The notes beneath the pieces were generated by a model. It was not told the origin of the DNA and ran no database searches. It saw nothing but the letters and a program-made list of their open reading frames with translations. From contig JALXDL010000051.1 in NCBI GenBank assembly GCA_026990385.1, positions 1 through 64,000 of the forward strand: 64,000 nt of DNA. Direction: 5' to 3'. Made by a program: the position numbers and the translations under genes. Within the stretch, counting starts at the first letter, position 1. Every line of letters begins with the position of its first letter. Positions 42,656 through 51,033 of the stretch are shown here, one piece after another. The stretch comes from DRKI01 sp011051875 (lineage in GTDB: Bacteria; Desulfobacterota; Desulfobulbia; Desulfobulbales; Desulfobulbaceae).

Positions 42656-43138
42656 ATGCCCCGCAACCCCTTCCATATCGTGCTGGTGGAACCCGAGATC
42701 CCGCCCAACACCGGCTCCATCGCCCGGCTCTGTGGCGCCACCAACACGGTGCTCGACCTGGTCCATCCCCTGGGATTCTCCACCGATGACCGGCACCTGA
42801 AACGGGCCGGCCTGGACTACTGGCCCCATGTCATGATCAACCACTGGCCCGGGCTGGACGAGTTTCTCCAGGCCCAGGACGAGCAGACCCTTTTCTTCTT
42901 CAGTACAAAGGCCGACCGTGCCTATACCGAGGCCGCCTACCGCCCCGGGGACATGCTCGTCTTCGGACGCGAGACCAGGGGGCTGCCGGAAGAAATTCTT
43001 GCACTGTACCAGGACCGCTGTTATACCATCCCGATGGAAAATCCGCACATCCGCAGCCTGAACCTGGCCATGAGCGCGGGAATCGTTCTCTACGAGGCCC
43101 TGCGCCAGATCGGTCTGCGCAGGCGGCCTGTGCGATGA
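42656..43138 (+). CDS. trmL: tRNA (cytidine/uridine-34-2'-O)-methyltransferase
   Basis: SPOUT-family methylase for the wobble base of tRNA-Leu. Start FHIVLVEPEIPPNTGSIARL; the trefoil-knot motifs are VFGRETRGLPEEIL and IPMENPHIRSLNLAMSAGIV. 160 aa, typical. It is the first gene of a + strand block; serC follows after 173 bp that includes a strong inverted repeat. Confidence 0.94.
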   Translation: MPRNPFHIVLVEPEIPPNTGSIARLCGATNTVLDLVHPLGFSTDDRHLKRAGLDYWPHVMINHWPGLDEFLQAQDEQTLFFFSTKADRAYTEAAYRPGDMLVFGRETRGLPEEILALYQDRCYTIPMENPHIRSLNLAMSAGIVLYEALRQIGLRRRPVR

Positions 43139-43244
43139 GCAATCATGAAACCGTCCAGGCGATCGCCAGCGCATGGCGCGCCGGAGCAAGGAGCTGCAGA
43201 CGGGTGAAACGCCCGGTTCAAGGCAGCAGACAAGCAAACGAACC

Positions 43245-43290
43245 GGAACCGCGGCTGCCGGTGCACCGCATCCGTCCCGGCCGCGGTTCC
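43245..43290 (+). promoter_or_regulatory. Perfect 11-bp inverted repeat in the serC leader
   Basis: GGAACCGCGGC (43245-43255) pairs with GCCGCGGTTCC (43280-43290) around a 24-nt loop that contains the palindrome CGGTGCACCG. It ends 11 nt before the GGAG ribosome site of serC. No T-run follows, so a leader hairpin or regulator site is more likely than a terminator. Confidence 0.5.
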
Positions 43291-43311
43291 TGTTGATCCC
43301 GGAGAATCCCC

Positions 43312-44394
43312 ATGCCCGAGAGAATCTATAATTTCAGTCCCGGCCCGGCCACCCTGCCCTATCCTGTCCTGGAGGAGGCGGCGCGTGATATCGTCAACTT
43401 CCACGACAAGGGAATCGGCCTCATCGAGCTGAGCCACCGCAGCAGGGAATTCATGGCCGTGGCCGCCGAGACCGAGGCCTTGATCCGCGAACTCATGAAC
43501 GTGCCGGACAATTACAGGATCCTGTTCCTGCAGGGAGGCGCCTCTTCCCAGTTCTTCATGGTGCCCATGAACCTGCTCGCAGGCGGCGGCAGGGCCACCT
43601 ATCTCAACACCGGCACCTGGTCCAAAAAGGCGATCAGGGAGGCCAGGCTCTTTGGCGACATCGACGTGGCCTTTTCCAGCGAGGCGACCACCTTCAACCG
43701 GGTGCCCGCGGACGACGAGTACACGGTTGATCCTGACAGCGAGTATCTCTACTTTGTTTCCAACAACACCATCTACGGCACCCAGTTTGCGACCATGCCG
43801 GCAAAAGATGTCATGCTGGTGGCGGACATGTCCTCGGACATCCTCTCACGGCCCGTGGACGTGAGCCGGTTCGGGATTATCTTTGCCGGTGCCCAGAAGA
43901 ACATGGGACCGGCCGGGGTCACCGTGGTCATCATCCGCGATGACCTGCTGGACCGGGCTCCGGACACCATTCCCACCATGCTCCGCTACAAGACCCATGC
44001 GGACAAGGACTCCATGTTCAACACCCCGCCCTGTTTTGCCATCTACTGCGTGGGCCGGGTCATGCACTGGCTCAGGGAGCAGGGCGGTGTGGAGGCCATG
44101 GAGAAGATAAACAGGAAAAAGGCTGCCATGGTCTACGAGGCCATTGACGCCACCGACTTCTACCGGGGCCATGCAGAGAAGGATTCCCGCTCCATGATGA
44201 ACATCTCCTTCAATCTGCCCACCCCGGAACTGGAGGCCCGCTTCATCAGCGAGGCCGCCGCCGCCGGCCTGGACGGGCTCAAGGGCCACCGCTCCATCGG
44301 CGGCTGCCGGGCCTCGATCTACAACGCGTTTCCGGTGGAAGGAGTGGAGAGGCTGGTGGAGTTCATGGAGGATTTTGCCCGCGCCAACGGCTGA
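43312..44394 (+). CDS. serC: Phosphoserine aminotransferase
   Basis: PLP enzyme of the phosphorylated serine pathway. IYNFSPGPATLPYPVLEEAA starts the protein. LSHRSREF and FLQGGASSQF follow. The PLP lysine lies in FGIIFAGAQKNMGPAGVTVV, and GGCRASIYNAFPVEGVERLV ends the fold. 360 aa. GGAG precedes the ATG. It overlaps the possible extension of the next radical SAM gene, but the chosen start of that gene is 37 bp downstream. Confidence 0.95.
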   Translation: MPERIYNFSPGPATLPYPVLEEAARDIVNFHDKGIGLIELSHRSREFMAVAAETEALIRELMNVPDNYRILFLQGGASSQFFMVPMNLLAGGGRATYLNTGTWSKKAIREARLFGDIDVAFSSEATTFNRVPADDEYTVDPDSEYLYFVSNNTIYGTQFATMPAKDVMLVADMSSDILSRPVDVSRFGIIFAGAQKNMGPAGVTVVIIRDDLLDRAPDTIPTMLRYKTHADKDSMFNTPPCFAIYCVGRVMHWLREQGGVEAMEKINRKKAAMVYEAIDATDFYRGHAEKDSRSMMNISFNLPTPELEARFISEAAAAGLDGLKGHRSIGGCRASIYNAFPVEGVERLVEFMEDFARANG

Positions 44395-44431
44395 CAGCCC
44401 GTCGGGCCGGCAGGAGGAAAGTGGAGCCGGG

Positions 44432-45298
44432 ATGCACTACGAGGGAACGGTTATCAGGCCGCCCAGCGAGGCCCATTCCATCATCTTCCAGGTGACCCTG
44501 GGCTGTTCCCACAACCGCTGCACCTTCTGCGGCGCCTACCAGGACAAGCCGTTCCGGATCAGGAGTGAAGAGGAAATCGGCCGGGATATCGCGTTCGCCC
44601 GCCGCCACTGCCGGCGGCAGAAGACCGTTTTCCTGGCCGACGGCAATGCGCTGGCCATACCCCATGCGCGCCTGCACGCGCTCTGCCGCCGGATCCGGCA
44701 ACAGTTGCCCTGGGTGCGGCGTATCTCCCTGTACGCCAACAGCCGCGACATCCTGCGCCTGCGCGAAGACCAGCTCGTGGCGCTCAGGAAACTGGGCCTG
44801 GGCCGAATCTACATGGGGCTTGAAAGCGGCCACGATCCCACCCTGGCCGCCATCGGCAAGGGTGCGGACAGTACGGCCATGGTCGAGGCGGGCCGCCGGG
44901 TGCGCCGGGCCTCCATCTTTCTCTCGGTCACCTGCCTGCTCGGTATCGCAGGTACGGAAGACTCCCAGGCCCATGCCCGCGCAACGGCCGCGGTCATCAA
45001 CCGCATGCGACCCAGCCAGGTGGCCGTGCTCACCCTGATGCTGCTGGACAACACCGAACTCGGCCGCCGGGCCCGGCAGGGACGTTTCCGTCTGCCCGAC
45101 CGGATGGGCCTGTGCCGGGAGCTGCACACCCTGATCCGGGACCTGGACCTGCGGGCCCAGTTCCAGGCCAATCACGCCTCCAACTATTTCGTACTCAACG
45201 GCCGCCTGCCCAGGGATCAGAAAAAATTCCTGGCCACTGTGGAGCAGGCCCTTGCCGGCTCCCTCCAGTTCACCCCCGAGGCGCAGCGCGCCCTGTGA
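44432..45298 (+). CDS. Radical SAM protein of unknown function
   Basis: 288-aa radical SAM enzyme whose cluster motif has the uncommon spacing Cx4Cx2C (CSHNRCTFC in QVTLGCSHNRCTFCGAYQDK). Other features are VFLADGNALAIP and IYMGLESGHDPTL. The class is widespread in anaerobes and sometimes annotated as coproporphyrinogen oxidase-like; no substrate is assigned. ATG 44432 has GGAGCCGGG upstream. It lies between serC and rlmN on the same strand, with only 5 bp to rlmN. Confidence 0.82.
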   Translation: MHYEGTVIRPPSEAHSIIFQVTLGCSHNRCTFCGAYQDKPFRIRSEEEIGRDIAFARRHCRRQKTVFLADGNALAIPHARLHALCRRIRQQLPWVRRISLYANSRDILRLREDQLVALRKLGLGRIYMGLESGHDPTLAAIGKGADSTAMVEAGRRVRRASIFLSVTCLLGIAGTEDSQAHARATAAVINRMRPSQVAVLTLMLLDNTELGRRARQGRFRLPDRMGLCRELHTLIRDLDLRAQFQANHASNYFVLNGRLPRDQKKFLATVEQALAGSLQFTPEAQRAL

Positions 45299-45303
45299 CC
45301 GCC

Positions 45304-46395
45304 ATGCCCGACCCACAGGAAAAGACCGACCTGAAAAACCTGACCCGGGACCAGATCATTGCCTTTGTCGAGTCCCTGGGCCAGCCCGCCTTCCGCGGCC
45401 GCCAGCTCCTGGCCTGGATCTACCGGCCCGGACCGCCGGATTTCTCTGCAATGACCGACCTGGCCAAGGAGTTCCGGGCCCTGCTGACCGTGAAGGCCAC
45501 GATCAGCCGCCTTGACAATCCGGTGATCCAGGTTTCACGGGACGGCGCGGTCAAGTTCGGCTTTCCCCTGGCCGACGGCCACATGATCGAGTCGGTCCTG
45601 ATCCCGGAGGAGGACCGCAACACCCTCTGCGTCTCCTCCCAGGTCGGTTGCGCCATGGGCTGCCGCTTCTGCCTCACCGGCAGCATGGGCTTTGCCCGCA
45701 ACCTGGAGACGGCGGAGATTGTGAACCAGGTCTGCGCAGTACGCGACTGGATGCTGGCCGCCGGCCGGGGCCGTCTGACCAACCTGGTGTTCATGGGCAT
45801 GGGCGAGCCGCTGGCCAACCTGGCCAACCTGCTGGATGCCCTCTCCATCCTCACCGAGCAGCGTGGCCTGGACTTTGCCGGCCGCCGGATCACGGTCTCC
45901 ACCTGCGGCCTGGTGCCGCAGATGCTGGAACTGGGCCGCAGAACCAGCGTCAACCTGGCCGTGTCCCTTCATGCCGCGGACGATGCGACCCGCAGCCGGA
46001 TCATGCCGGTCAATGACCGCTTTCCGCTGGCTGAACTCATGGCCGCCTGCCGCGCCTTTCCCCGCAAGAAGCGACAGCGGATCATGTTCGAGTATACCCT
46101 CTTGCGCGGCATCAACGATTCAGACAGCGATGCCCTGCGCCTGGCCGGTCTCCTCAAACAGGTTCCCTGCAAGATCAACCTGCTCGCCATGAACGAGACC
46201 GGCTGCGGCGGGTTCACCAGTCCCGGCCGCGACCGGGTCCTGCGTTTTCAGGAGATCCTGCGCCGGAACGGTTACACGGTCTTTATCCGCCAGAGCCGGG
46301 GGGAGGACATCTCCGCGGCCTGCGGCCAGCTTGCCGGGAGCAAGAGAGCAAGGGGGGATGGCAAAGCAGGAGGTTCCGAGGCAGACCGTTCCTAA
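45304..46395 (+). CDS. rlmN: Dual-specificity RNA methyltransferase RlmN
   Basis: Radical SAM enzyme methylating C2 of A2503 in 23S rRNA and A37 in some tRNAs. Cluster motif CAMGCRFC in SSQVGCAMGCRFCLTGSMGF. LVFMGMGEPLANLANLLDAL, ITVSTCGLVPQM, NLAVSLHAADDATRSRIMPV, and the conserved methyl-transfer cysteine in the C-terminal IRQSRGEDISAACGQLAG. Start 45304 follows the previous stop by 5 bp; 363 aa. Its final codons overlap the convergent unknown gene by 4 bp. Confidence 0.94.
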   Translation: MPDPQEKTDLKNLTRDQIIAFVESLGQPAFRGRQLLAWIYRPGPPDFSAMTDLAKEFRALLTVKATISRLDNPVIQVSRDGAVKFGFPLADGHMIESVLIPEEDRNTLCVSSQVGCAMGCRFCLTGSMGFARNLETAEIVNQVCAVRDWMLAAGRGRLTNLVFMGMGEPLANLANLLDALSILTEQRGLDFAGRRITVSTCGLVPQMLELGRRTSVNLAVSLHAADDATRSRIMPVNDRFPLAELMAACRAFPRKKRQRIMFEYTLLRGINDSDSDALRLAGLLKQVPCKINLLAMNETGCGGFTSPGRDRVLRFQEILRRNGYTVFIRQSRGEDISAACGQLAGSKRARGDGKAGGSEADRS

Positions 46396-47381
46396 CGGTC
46401 CACCCGGATCCCCCGTTCCTCGAGGGCGGAACGGTACGACCACCTGGCCAGTTCATTGCGGAACCTCTTCTGCTGGCCGGCATCGGTGATCACCTGCCAG
46501 GCGCAGTCCACCACGGCATCGGCGATCTTGTTGCGCGGTGCGTCATCGGAAAACCGGACAGAACCGTCCGCGTAATCGAAGATTCCGAGAAAAGGATCAA
46601 GGAAGGGATACTCGTTAAGCCGGTCCAGGAAGGTCTGCTTGAGCCGGAGCACGGGCTCGGCCTTTTTCTTCCTGTCCATGACCCGGATGTAGATATCAAG
46701 GAATTCTTCCAGGGCCGTGGCCAGGTTGGAGAAGAGTTTTTCTTCGGAAGCAGGGGCCGTCTCCGGGGTCTTCCCGGCCTCCTCCCGGGCCCTGTCGGCC
46801 AGGAAATGACCCACGGCAAAGGTTCCCCGGTGGGCCTGGAGACGGGCCAGCAACCGGTTGTAGTCATCATTGGCGGCATTGAGCCCTCCCCTGCCCCATG
46901 AATATGACCCGCCGATCCGCTGGCCGTTGTGGAAAAAAAGGACTGCACTCTCCTTCTTCTTGTCCACCCGCACGTCGACAAAGCCGGAAAAGCGTTTCTG
47001 CTTCAAGCGAAAGATCAAGTCCGGCAGGGGGATGTCCGAGGATTTCAGAATGGCCCGGGCCCGCTGAAATGGCGGGAGCTGGCCCCAGAAGAAGATGGCG
47101 TTGGCGTCGAGAAAGTAGACCTCGATGTTGAAGCTCTTTCCTCCCAGCACGGTCAGGACCGGACCGAGTTCGGGTGAGACCCGCGCCCGCTCGCCACTGT
47201 CCTGGATGAGCCCCCGCAAGATCTCGCTTTCGTCAAAATAGACAAGGACCTCCTGGCCGGACGCGCGGCCGTATATACAGCCCGAGCCGATCTCGCCCTG
47301 CAGGTGTTCGACAAACCTGGCGATATCCAGGTAGTAACTGTTCAACCCCTGCATGTATGGTTTTTCCCTGGGAACAAGCAT
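46392..47381 (-). CDS. Protein of unknown function
   Basis: I do not recognise this 329-aa soluble protein. It has no signal peptide or membrane segment. An N-terminal half alternates beta strands (GCIYGRASGQEVLVYFDESE, FSGFVDVRVDKKKESAVLFF) with a GGSYSWGRGG loop. The C-terminal half is helical and charged (EEFLDIYIRVMDRKKKAEPV). The design recalls DUF4388-type or PATAN-type signalling adaptors, but that is a guess. It follows the PhnD-like pair by 9 bp on the same strand, so it probably belongs to the sensor/binding-protein operon. Confidence 0.65.
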   Translation of the reverse strand: MLVPREKPYMQGLNSYYLDIARFVEHLQGEIGSGCIYGRASGQEVLVYFDESEILRGLIQDSGERARVSPELGPVLTVLGGKSFNIEVYFLDANAIFFWGQLPPFQRARAILKSSDIPLPDLIFRLKQKRFSGFVDVRVDKKKESAVLFFHNGQRIGGSYSWGRGGLNAANDDYNRLLARLQAHRGTFAVGHFLADRAREEAGKTPETAPASEEKLFSNLATALEEFLDIYIRVMDRKKKAEPVLRLKQTFLDRLNEYPFLDPFLGIFDYADGSVRFSDDAPRNKIADAVVDCAWQVITDAGQQKRFRNELARWSYRSALEERGIRVDR

Positions 47382-47390
47382 TTCTTTCGC

Positions 47391-48206
47391 CTACCTGCTG
47401 CTGAATTTCCGCATCACGTCATAGTCACTGTCCCTGGCCTCCTTGAAACCGGACAGTCCCATGGCCTGCAATACCTTGCTCTTGCTGTCCAGTTCCAGCA
47501 GGGCGGTTTTGATACGCTTCTTCAGGCCGGCCGGCAGGTCCCGGTCCACGGAAAATGCCCAGTTGGGCAGCCAGGCTGCCTCGTATACCACGCCGATCGA
47601 GCCCGGGATAATGTACCTGTCCGCCTTGTGCAGGGCCGATTCCCTGATGAAACCGGCATCCACGTCGCCGATGGCCACCGAGATGATGACATTCTCCTGC
47701 CGGTTGTCGGCGGCGACGCTGAGGTCACAGTCACGGTCCACGTCCAGTCCCTCCCCGGCCAGGGCGATCTTCTGCGACAGGTAGCCGCCGGCCGAAGTTT
47801 TGCCCACGATCATGATCCTCTTGTGTTTCAGGTCGGCCGGGGCCGTGATGCCGGAATCCGGACGGGCGATGATGATGCCGCGGAACCGGTCGCCGCCCCT
47901 GCCCTTGATCGCGGTCACCAGCACCTCGTGCACGCGGGAGACGTTGACATAGACCAGGGGGTTTTCATATCCGATCCGGATGGTTCCGTTCAGCAGGCTG
48001 GTCTCGTACTGGGCAAAGTTGTCGGTGAGCACGGGCACTATGCGATGCCCGGTCTTTTCGGAAAGGTATCGGGACAGCGGCGTGATCATGGCGGTCAGCT
48101 TTTCCGGAAAGTAGCGGGGCAGCATGGAGAGCCTGTACTCCTCTCCCAGGCAGGGAGAGGCCGCAATGGTGACCAGGAGGAAAAGGAGGAGCAGGATGTT
48201 TTTCAT
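47391..48206 (-). CDS. PhnD-like periplasmic binding protein 1
   Basis: 271-aa exported protein. Signal peptide residues 1-21 (MKNILLLLFLLVTIAASPCL). The PhnD/SBP-bac-3-like two-lobe fold is marked by YRLSMLPRYFPEKLTAMITP, RIGYENPLVYVNVSR, GKTSAGGYLSQKIAL, GDVDAGFIRESALHK and AAWLPNWAFSV. PhnD-type proteins bind phosphonates or phosphate analogues, or act as ligand sensors for membrane receptors. There is no ABC permease or ATPase here. It is a tandem paralogue of the next gene, 12 bp away. Confidence 0.83.
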   Translation of the reverse strand: MKNILLLLFLLVTIAASPCLGEEYRLSMLPRYFPEKLTAMITPLSRYLSEKTGHRIVPVLTDNFAQYETSLLNGTIRIGYENPLVYVNVSRVHEVLVTAIKGRGGDRFRGIIIARPDSGITAPADLKHKRIMIVGKTSAGGYLSQKIALAGEGLDVDRDCDLSVAADNRQENVIISVAIGDVDAGFIRESALHKADRYIIPGSIGVVYEAAWLPNWAFSVDRDLPAGLKKRIKTALLELDSKSKVLQAMGLSGFKEARDSDYDVMRKFSSR

Positions 48207-48218
48207 GGGCCGGCGGAA

Positions 48219-49085
48219 TCAGTGGTTGGCTGGAGTCGCATCCGGGCTGGCGCCCGCAGGAAGGGGCAGGCCGGCTGCCTTGCGGATGCTGTTGTACTCG
48301 GCATCGTCGGCGCGCCGGAACTTTTTGATCTTCAGCGCCTTGAGCACCGGGCTGTCCGGTGGCAGCTCGAGCAGGGCCCTGGTGATCTTCTCCCGGTCTT
48401 CGGCAGGCATGGACCTGCGCACCGACAGGGCCCAGTTGGGCAGCCAGGCGGTCGCGGCCAGGACCCGGATGGCAGCGGGCGGCACATAGTTGTCCACCCG
48501 GTGCAGGGCCGATTCCCTGATAAAGCCGGCATCGGCATCACCGGTATAAACGGCGAGGATGACATTCTCCTGCTTGTTGTCCGGAGCCTCCTCCACCCGG
48601 CATTCCTTTCTGACCGCCAGACCGTGTTCCTGCAGGGTCAGTTTCTGGGACAGGTAACCGCCGGCGCTGGTGAAGCCGACTATGGCGATGGTCTTGCCGC
48701 GCAGCTGGGCCAGGGTCTTGACCGGACTGTCGCTGCGGACGATGATGATCCCCCGGAATCGGTCGTTGTCCTTGCCCTTTTCCGCCATGGCAACGACCTC
48801 GTGATCAGCGGATGCCAGGGCGTAGATGTAGGGATTTTCGTAGCCGATGTCGATGCCCGAGGCGAGCTGTTTCCGGTAGCGCGCGAAGGTGGGCACCAGG
48901 ACCGGCCTGATGGTCAGGCCGGTGGCGGTCTGCAGATAGTCGGCCAGGGGAGAGATACGACGGTGGATCTCTTCGATGGAATACCGGGGCAGCATGGAGA
49001 GTGTGTAGGCCGCCATGGCCTGGGAGCCGGTGGCGAGCAGGCAGAGCAGGGTGCAGAGAATAAGCCTTGGTCTGGGAAGGGTCAT
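48219..49085 (-). CDS. PhnD-like periplasmic binding protein 2
   Basis: 288-aa exported paralogue of the preceding protein. It shares LSMLPRYSIEEIHRRISPLA, IGYENPYIYALA, FTSAGGYLSQKL, GDADAGFIRESALHR and TAWLPNWALSV. A signal peptide ends around QAMAA. The shared block order and spacing indicate tandem duplication followed by divergence. It lies downstream of the HAMP sensor gene, separated by a family D element, so a receptor/ligand pairing is plausible. Ligand unknown. Confidence 0.83.
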   Translation of the reverse strand: MTLPRPRLILCTLLCLLATGSQAMAAYTLSMLPRYSIEEIHRRISPLADYLQTATGLTIRPVLVPTFARYRKQLASGIDIGYENPYIYALASADHEVVAMAEKGKDNDRFRGIIIVRSDSPVKTLAQLRGKTIAIVGFTSAGGYLSQKLTLQEHGLAVRKECRVEEAPDNKQENVILAVYTGDADAGFIRESALHRVDNYVPPAAIRVLAATAWLPNWALSVRRSMPAEDREKITRALLELPPDSPVLKALKIKKFRRADDAEYNSIRKAAGLPLPAGASPDATPANH

Positions 49086-49245
49086 GGCTGCTGCTTCTCC
49101 TTGTGGTGGTCAGAGACAGGGACAGGGGCGCCTGTCAGCAGGGGACGGAATTTCCCTGTCCCGGGTGCGCATCGCCGACCGCAGCGGCCGGGATGATGCA
49201 TACCGGAAGTTTGGCGGCATTGCCGCAGGCAGGACACCTGTCCTC

Positions 49246-49421
49246 GCCCGCATATTTCACAAGCGATCTGCTGCAAGGCCCGAAAACACCATGCCTGCTG
49301 CGTCACAGCGCAAAAAGGATTCCTCGGAATATTTCAATATGTCTGCGGACCTTTTTGCGCTGTTCCTTGCATTCATGGCATTTTCAGAGCTTTCGCGACG
49401 ACCTTTGTGAAATAAGCGGGC
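49246..49421 (-). repeat. Family D 176-bp element with terminal inverted repeats, copy 2
   Basis: Reverse-oriented copy of 24361-24536, with identical length. Terminal repeats are GCCCGCATATTTCACAA and GCCCGCTTATTTCACAA (one mismatch). The last base of the element completes the TAG stop of the HAMP sensor gene. The remaining 160 bp of the 49086-49420 gap show nothing clear. Confidence 0.85.
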
Positions 49422-50485
49422 TAGCGTGCCCGTCGCATCCGGTCCAGGGCGGCCTTGATGGAGTACTGCATCCGCTCGAATGCCGAGGCCAGCTCGCGTA
49501 CCTCCCTGGGGCCGCGCGGTTCCACGGCCAGGTCCAGTTCGCCGAGGGAGATCCGGTTCACCACCTCGGTCAGTTCCTGCAGCGGTTTCGAGATCGAGCG
49601 GGCAATCAGGAAGAACGTGAGGATACCGCTGAACAGGACCAGGCCCAGCAGGGAAAAGGTGGTCGGCGAGAGCAGGACATCCCTGATGGCCTTGTCCACG
49701 TCGGAGATGTAGATGCCCACATGGACTTCACCGCCGACGTCTGCCAGGGCGACGGCCTTGTCGTGCAGTTTCTGGCCGCCCAGGGTAAGGACGTGATCCT
49801 TTTCCCGGGTTCCGGCAGAGAGGTGGTTCTGCCGGACAATGATCTGCGGAAAGCCTTTTTCCTTCACCTGTCCGGCGAAATCAGGGGCAAACCTGGAGAG
49901 GTCGCTGAAGAAACCGGCAACCACGATGCCACGCTTGTTGACCACGGCGGCATAGGCCACCCCCGGCAGCCGGCTGATCCGTTCCGCCTCCTTGTTGACC
50001 AGCAGGTAGTTGCGGACCAGGAGAGGCTGCCTGACCGAACCGGCGAAGGAGATGGCAATGTCCGTGGTCCGCAGGTTGACCTGCCGGTTCATCAGTTCGG
50101 GAATGTACCGGAGATACAGGTAGGCCATGACCCCGGTGATGGTGAGAAAACCGATGGTCAGGGCAATGAGGAGGTAGACGCCGATGGGCAGTCCCCTGCC
50201 CTTCTTCCTGGACCCGGCGGGATTTTTCGGTTCTCCCTTGCGTCCGGAACCGGCGGTGGCGGGTTCTGTGGCGCTGTCGCCTTTCGCAGCCGGATCGTTG
50301 ATGTCCAGGTCTTGGGTGGTCCTATCCGGCTCGTCACCGGCGGTGTCGGCGGATGAGCGGTTCTGCGGTTTTTCGACAACAATGATATGACCGCATTCGA
50401 GGCAGGAGAAACGGGCCCTGTCCCCCTTGATCCGGTTCTCATCAATGTTGTATTTCTTTGCGCATTCCTCGCAGATAACCAGCAT
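49421..50485 (-). CDS. Zinc-ribbon / transmembrane / HAMP sensor protein without an output domain
   Basis: 354-aa protein. The N-terminal MJ0042-like zinc ribbon is MLVICEECAKKYNIDENRIK (C5, C8) with FSCLECGH (C28, C31). A charged linker leads to TM1 (about 101-126). A periplasmic sensory region (about 127-275) of dCache-like character and TM2 (about 276-295) follow, then HAMP (SISKPLQELTEVVNRISLGE). The protein stops immediately after the HAMP coiled coil, with no kinase, cyclase or chemotaxis module. GGAGGAGC precedes the ATG at 50485. It heads the unit with two PhnD-like proteins. The stop lies at the edge of a mobile-like repeat, so truncation is possible. Confidence 0.82.
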   Translation of the reverse strand: MLVICEECAKKYNIDENRIKGDRARFSCLECGHIIVVEKPQNRSSADTAGDEPDRTTQDLDINDPAAKGDSATEPATAGSGRKGEPKNPAGSRKKGRGLPIGVYLLIALTIGFLTITGVMAYLYLRYIPELMNRQVNLRTTDIAISFAGSVRQPLLVRNYLLVNKEAERISRLPGVAYAAVVNKRGIVVAGFFSDLSRFAPDFAGQVKEKGFPQIIVRQNHLSAGTREKDHVLTLGGQKLHDKAVALADVGGEVHVGIYISDVDKAIRDVLLSPTTFSLLGLVLFSGILTFFLIARSISKPLQELTEVVNRISLGELDLAVEPRGPREVRELASAFERMQYSIKAALDRMRRAR

Positions 50486-50835
50486 AAAGCTCCTCCTTGC
50501 CCGCAACATCTCCGCATCGCGGGGACAGGTAACCAGGCGGTTGTATATATGCAATCGCGGCAGACGGTCAGGGTTGTGGCGGGGTTTTCCGGACCGCAAC
50601 CGACCACCTGCGGCAAGAGGGTTGGCCAGCCAGCGGATTGGCTGTGACCGGTCAACAGGGCTCTCTGTCGACAGGGGATTTCCTGGTGCTGCGCAGTGCC
50701 CCATTTGCCGGTGGGCCGCGCCGGCCTGCCCCGGGAATGGAAGAAGATGCCGCCCGGCATGAGTCGGCAGAGGTGGCAGGCGGTTACACCACCATGGGGG
50801 GCCACGGCACCGGCAGAACAGCCATCTCTCTTTTT

Positions 50836-50864
50836 GTTATATGGTCTGCCGGAATACAGGTCAA
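50836..50864 (-). promoter_or_regulatory. Promoter of the HAMP sensor operon with a long leader
   Basis: On the minus strand TTGACC (50859-50864), 17-bp spacer, TATAAC (50836-50841); five of six matches in each box. It implies a leader of about 340 nt to the start at 50485. The 548-bp gap 50486-51033 has no gene that I can support. It contains GC-rich hairpin-forming sequence, including CACCACCGG/CCGGTGGTG near 50975, but no riboswitch I recognise. Confidence 0.6.
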
Positions 50865-51033
50865 ATACTTTCAGGAAAAACAGTGGGTCATGGGGTGGGC
50901 CCGTAGGGAACAACAGGAGGGAGTTCAGGGAAAATTACGGAACGTTAACGAGATGCGCAGGGCTCGTGGCAAAGGAGACGCCACCACCGGGGGGTCCCCG
51001 GCCGGTGGTGACGATAACAGGATGACCGGGGAA

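Noticed and set aside
50486..50835. Cobalamin or TPP riboswitch in the HAMP sensor leader
   Set aside because: GGTGG/CCACC stems exist, but the conserved cores of both classes are missing.
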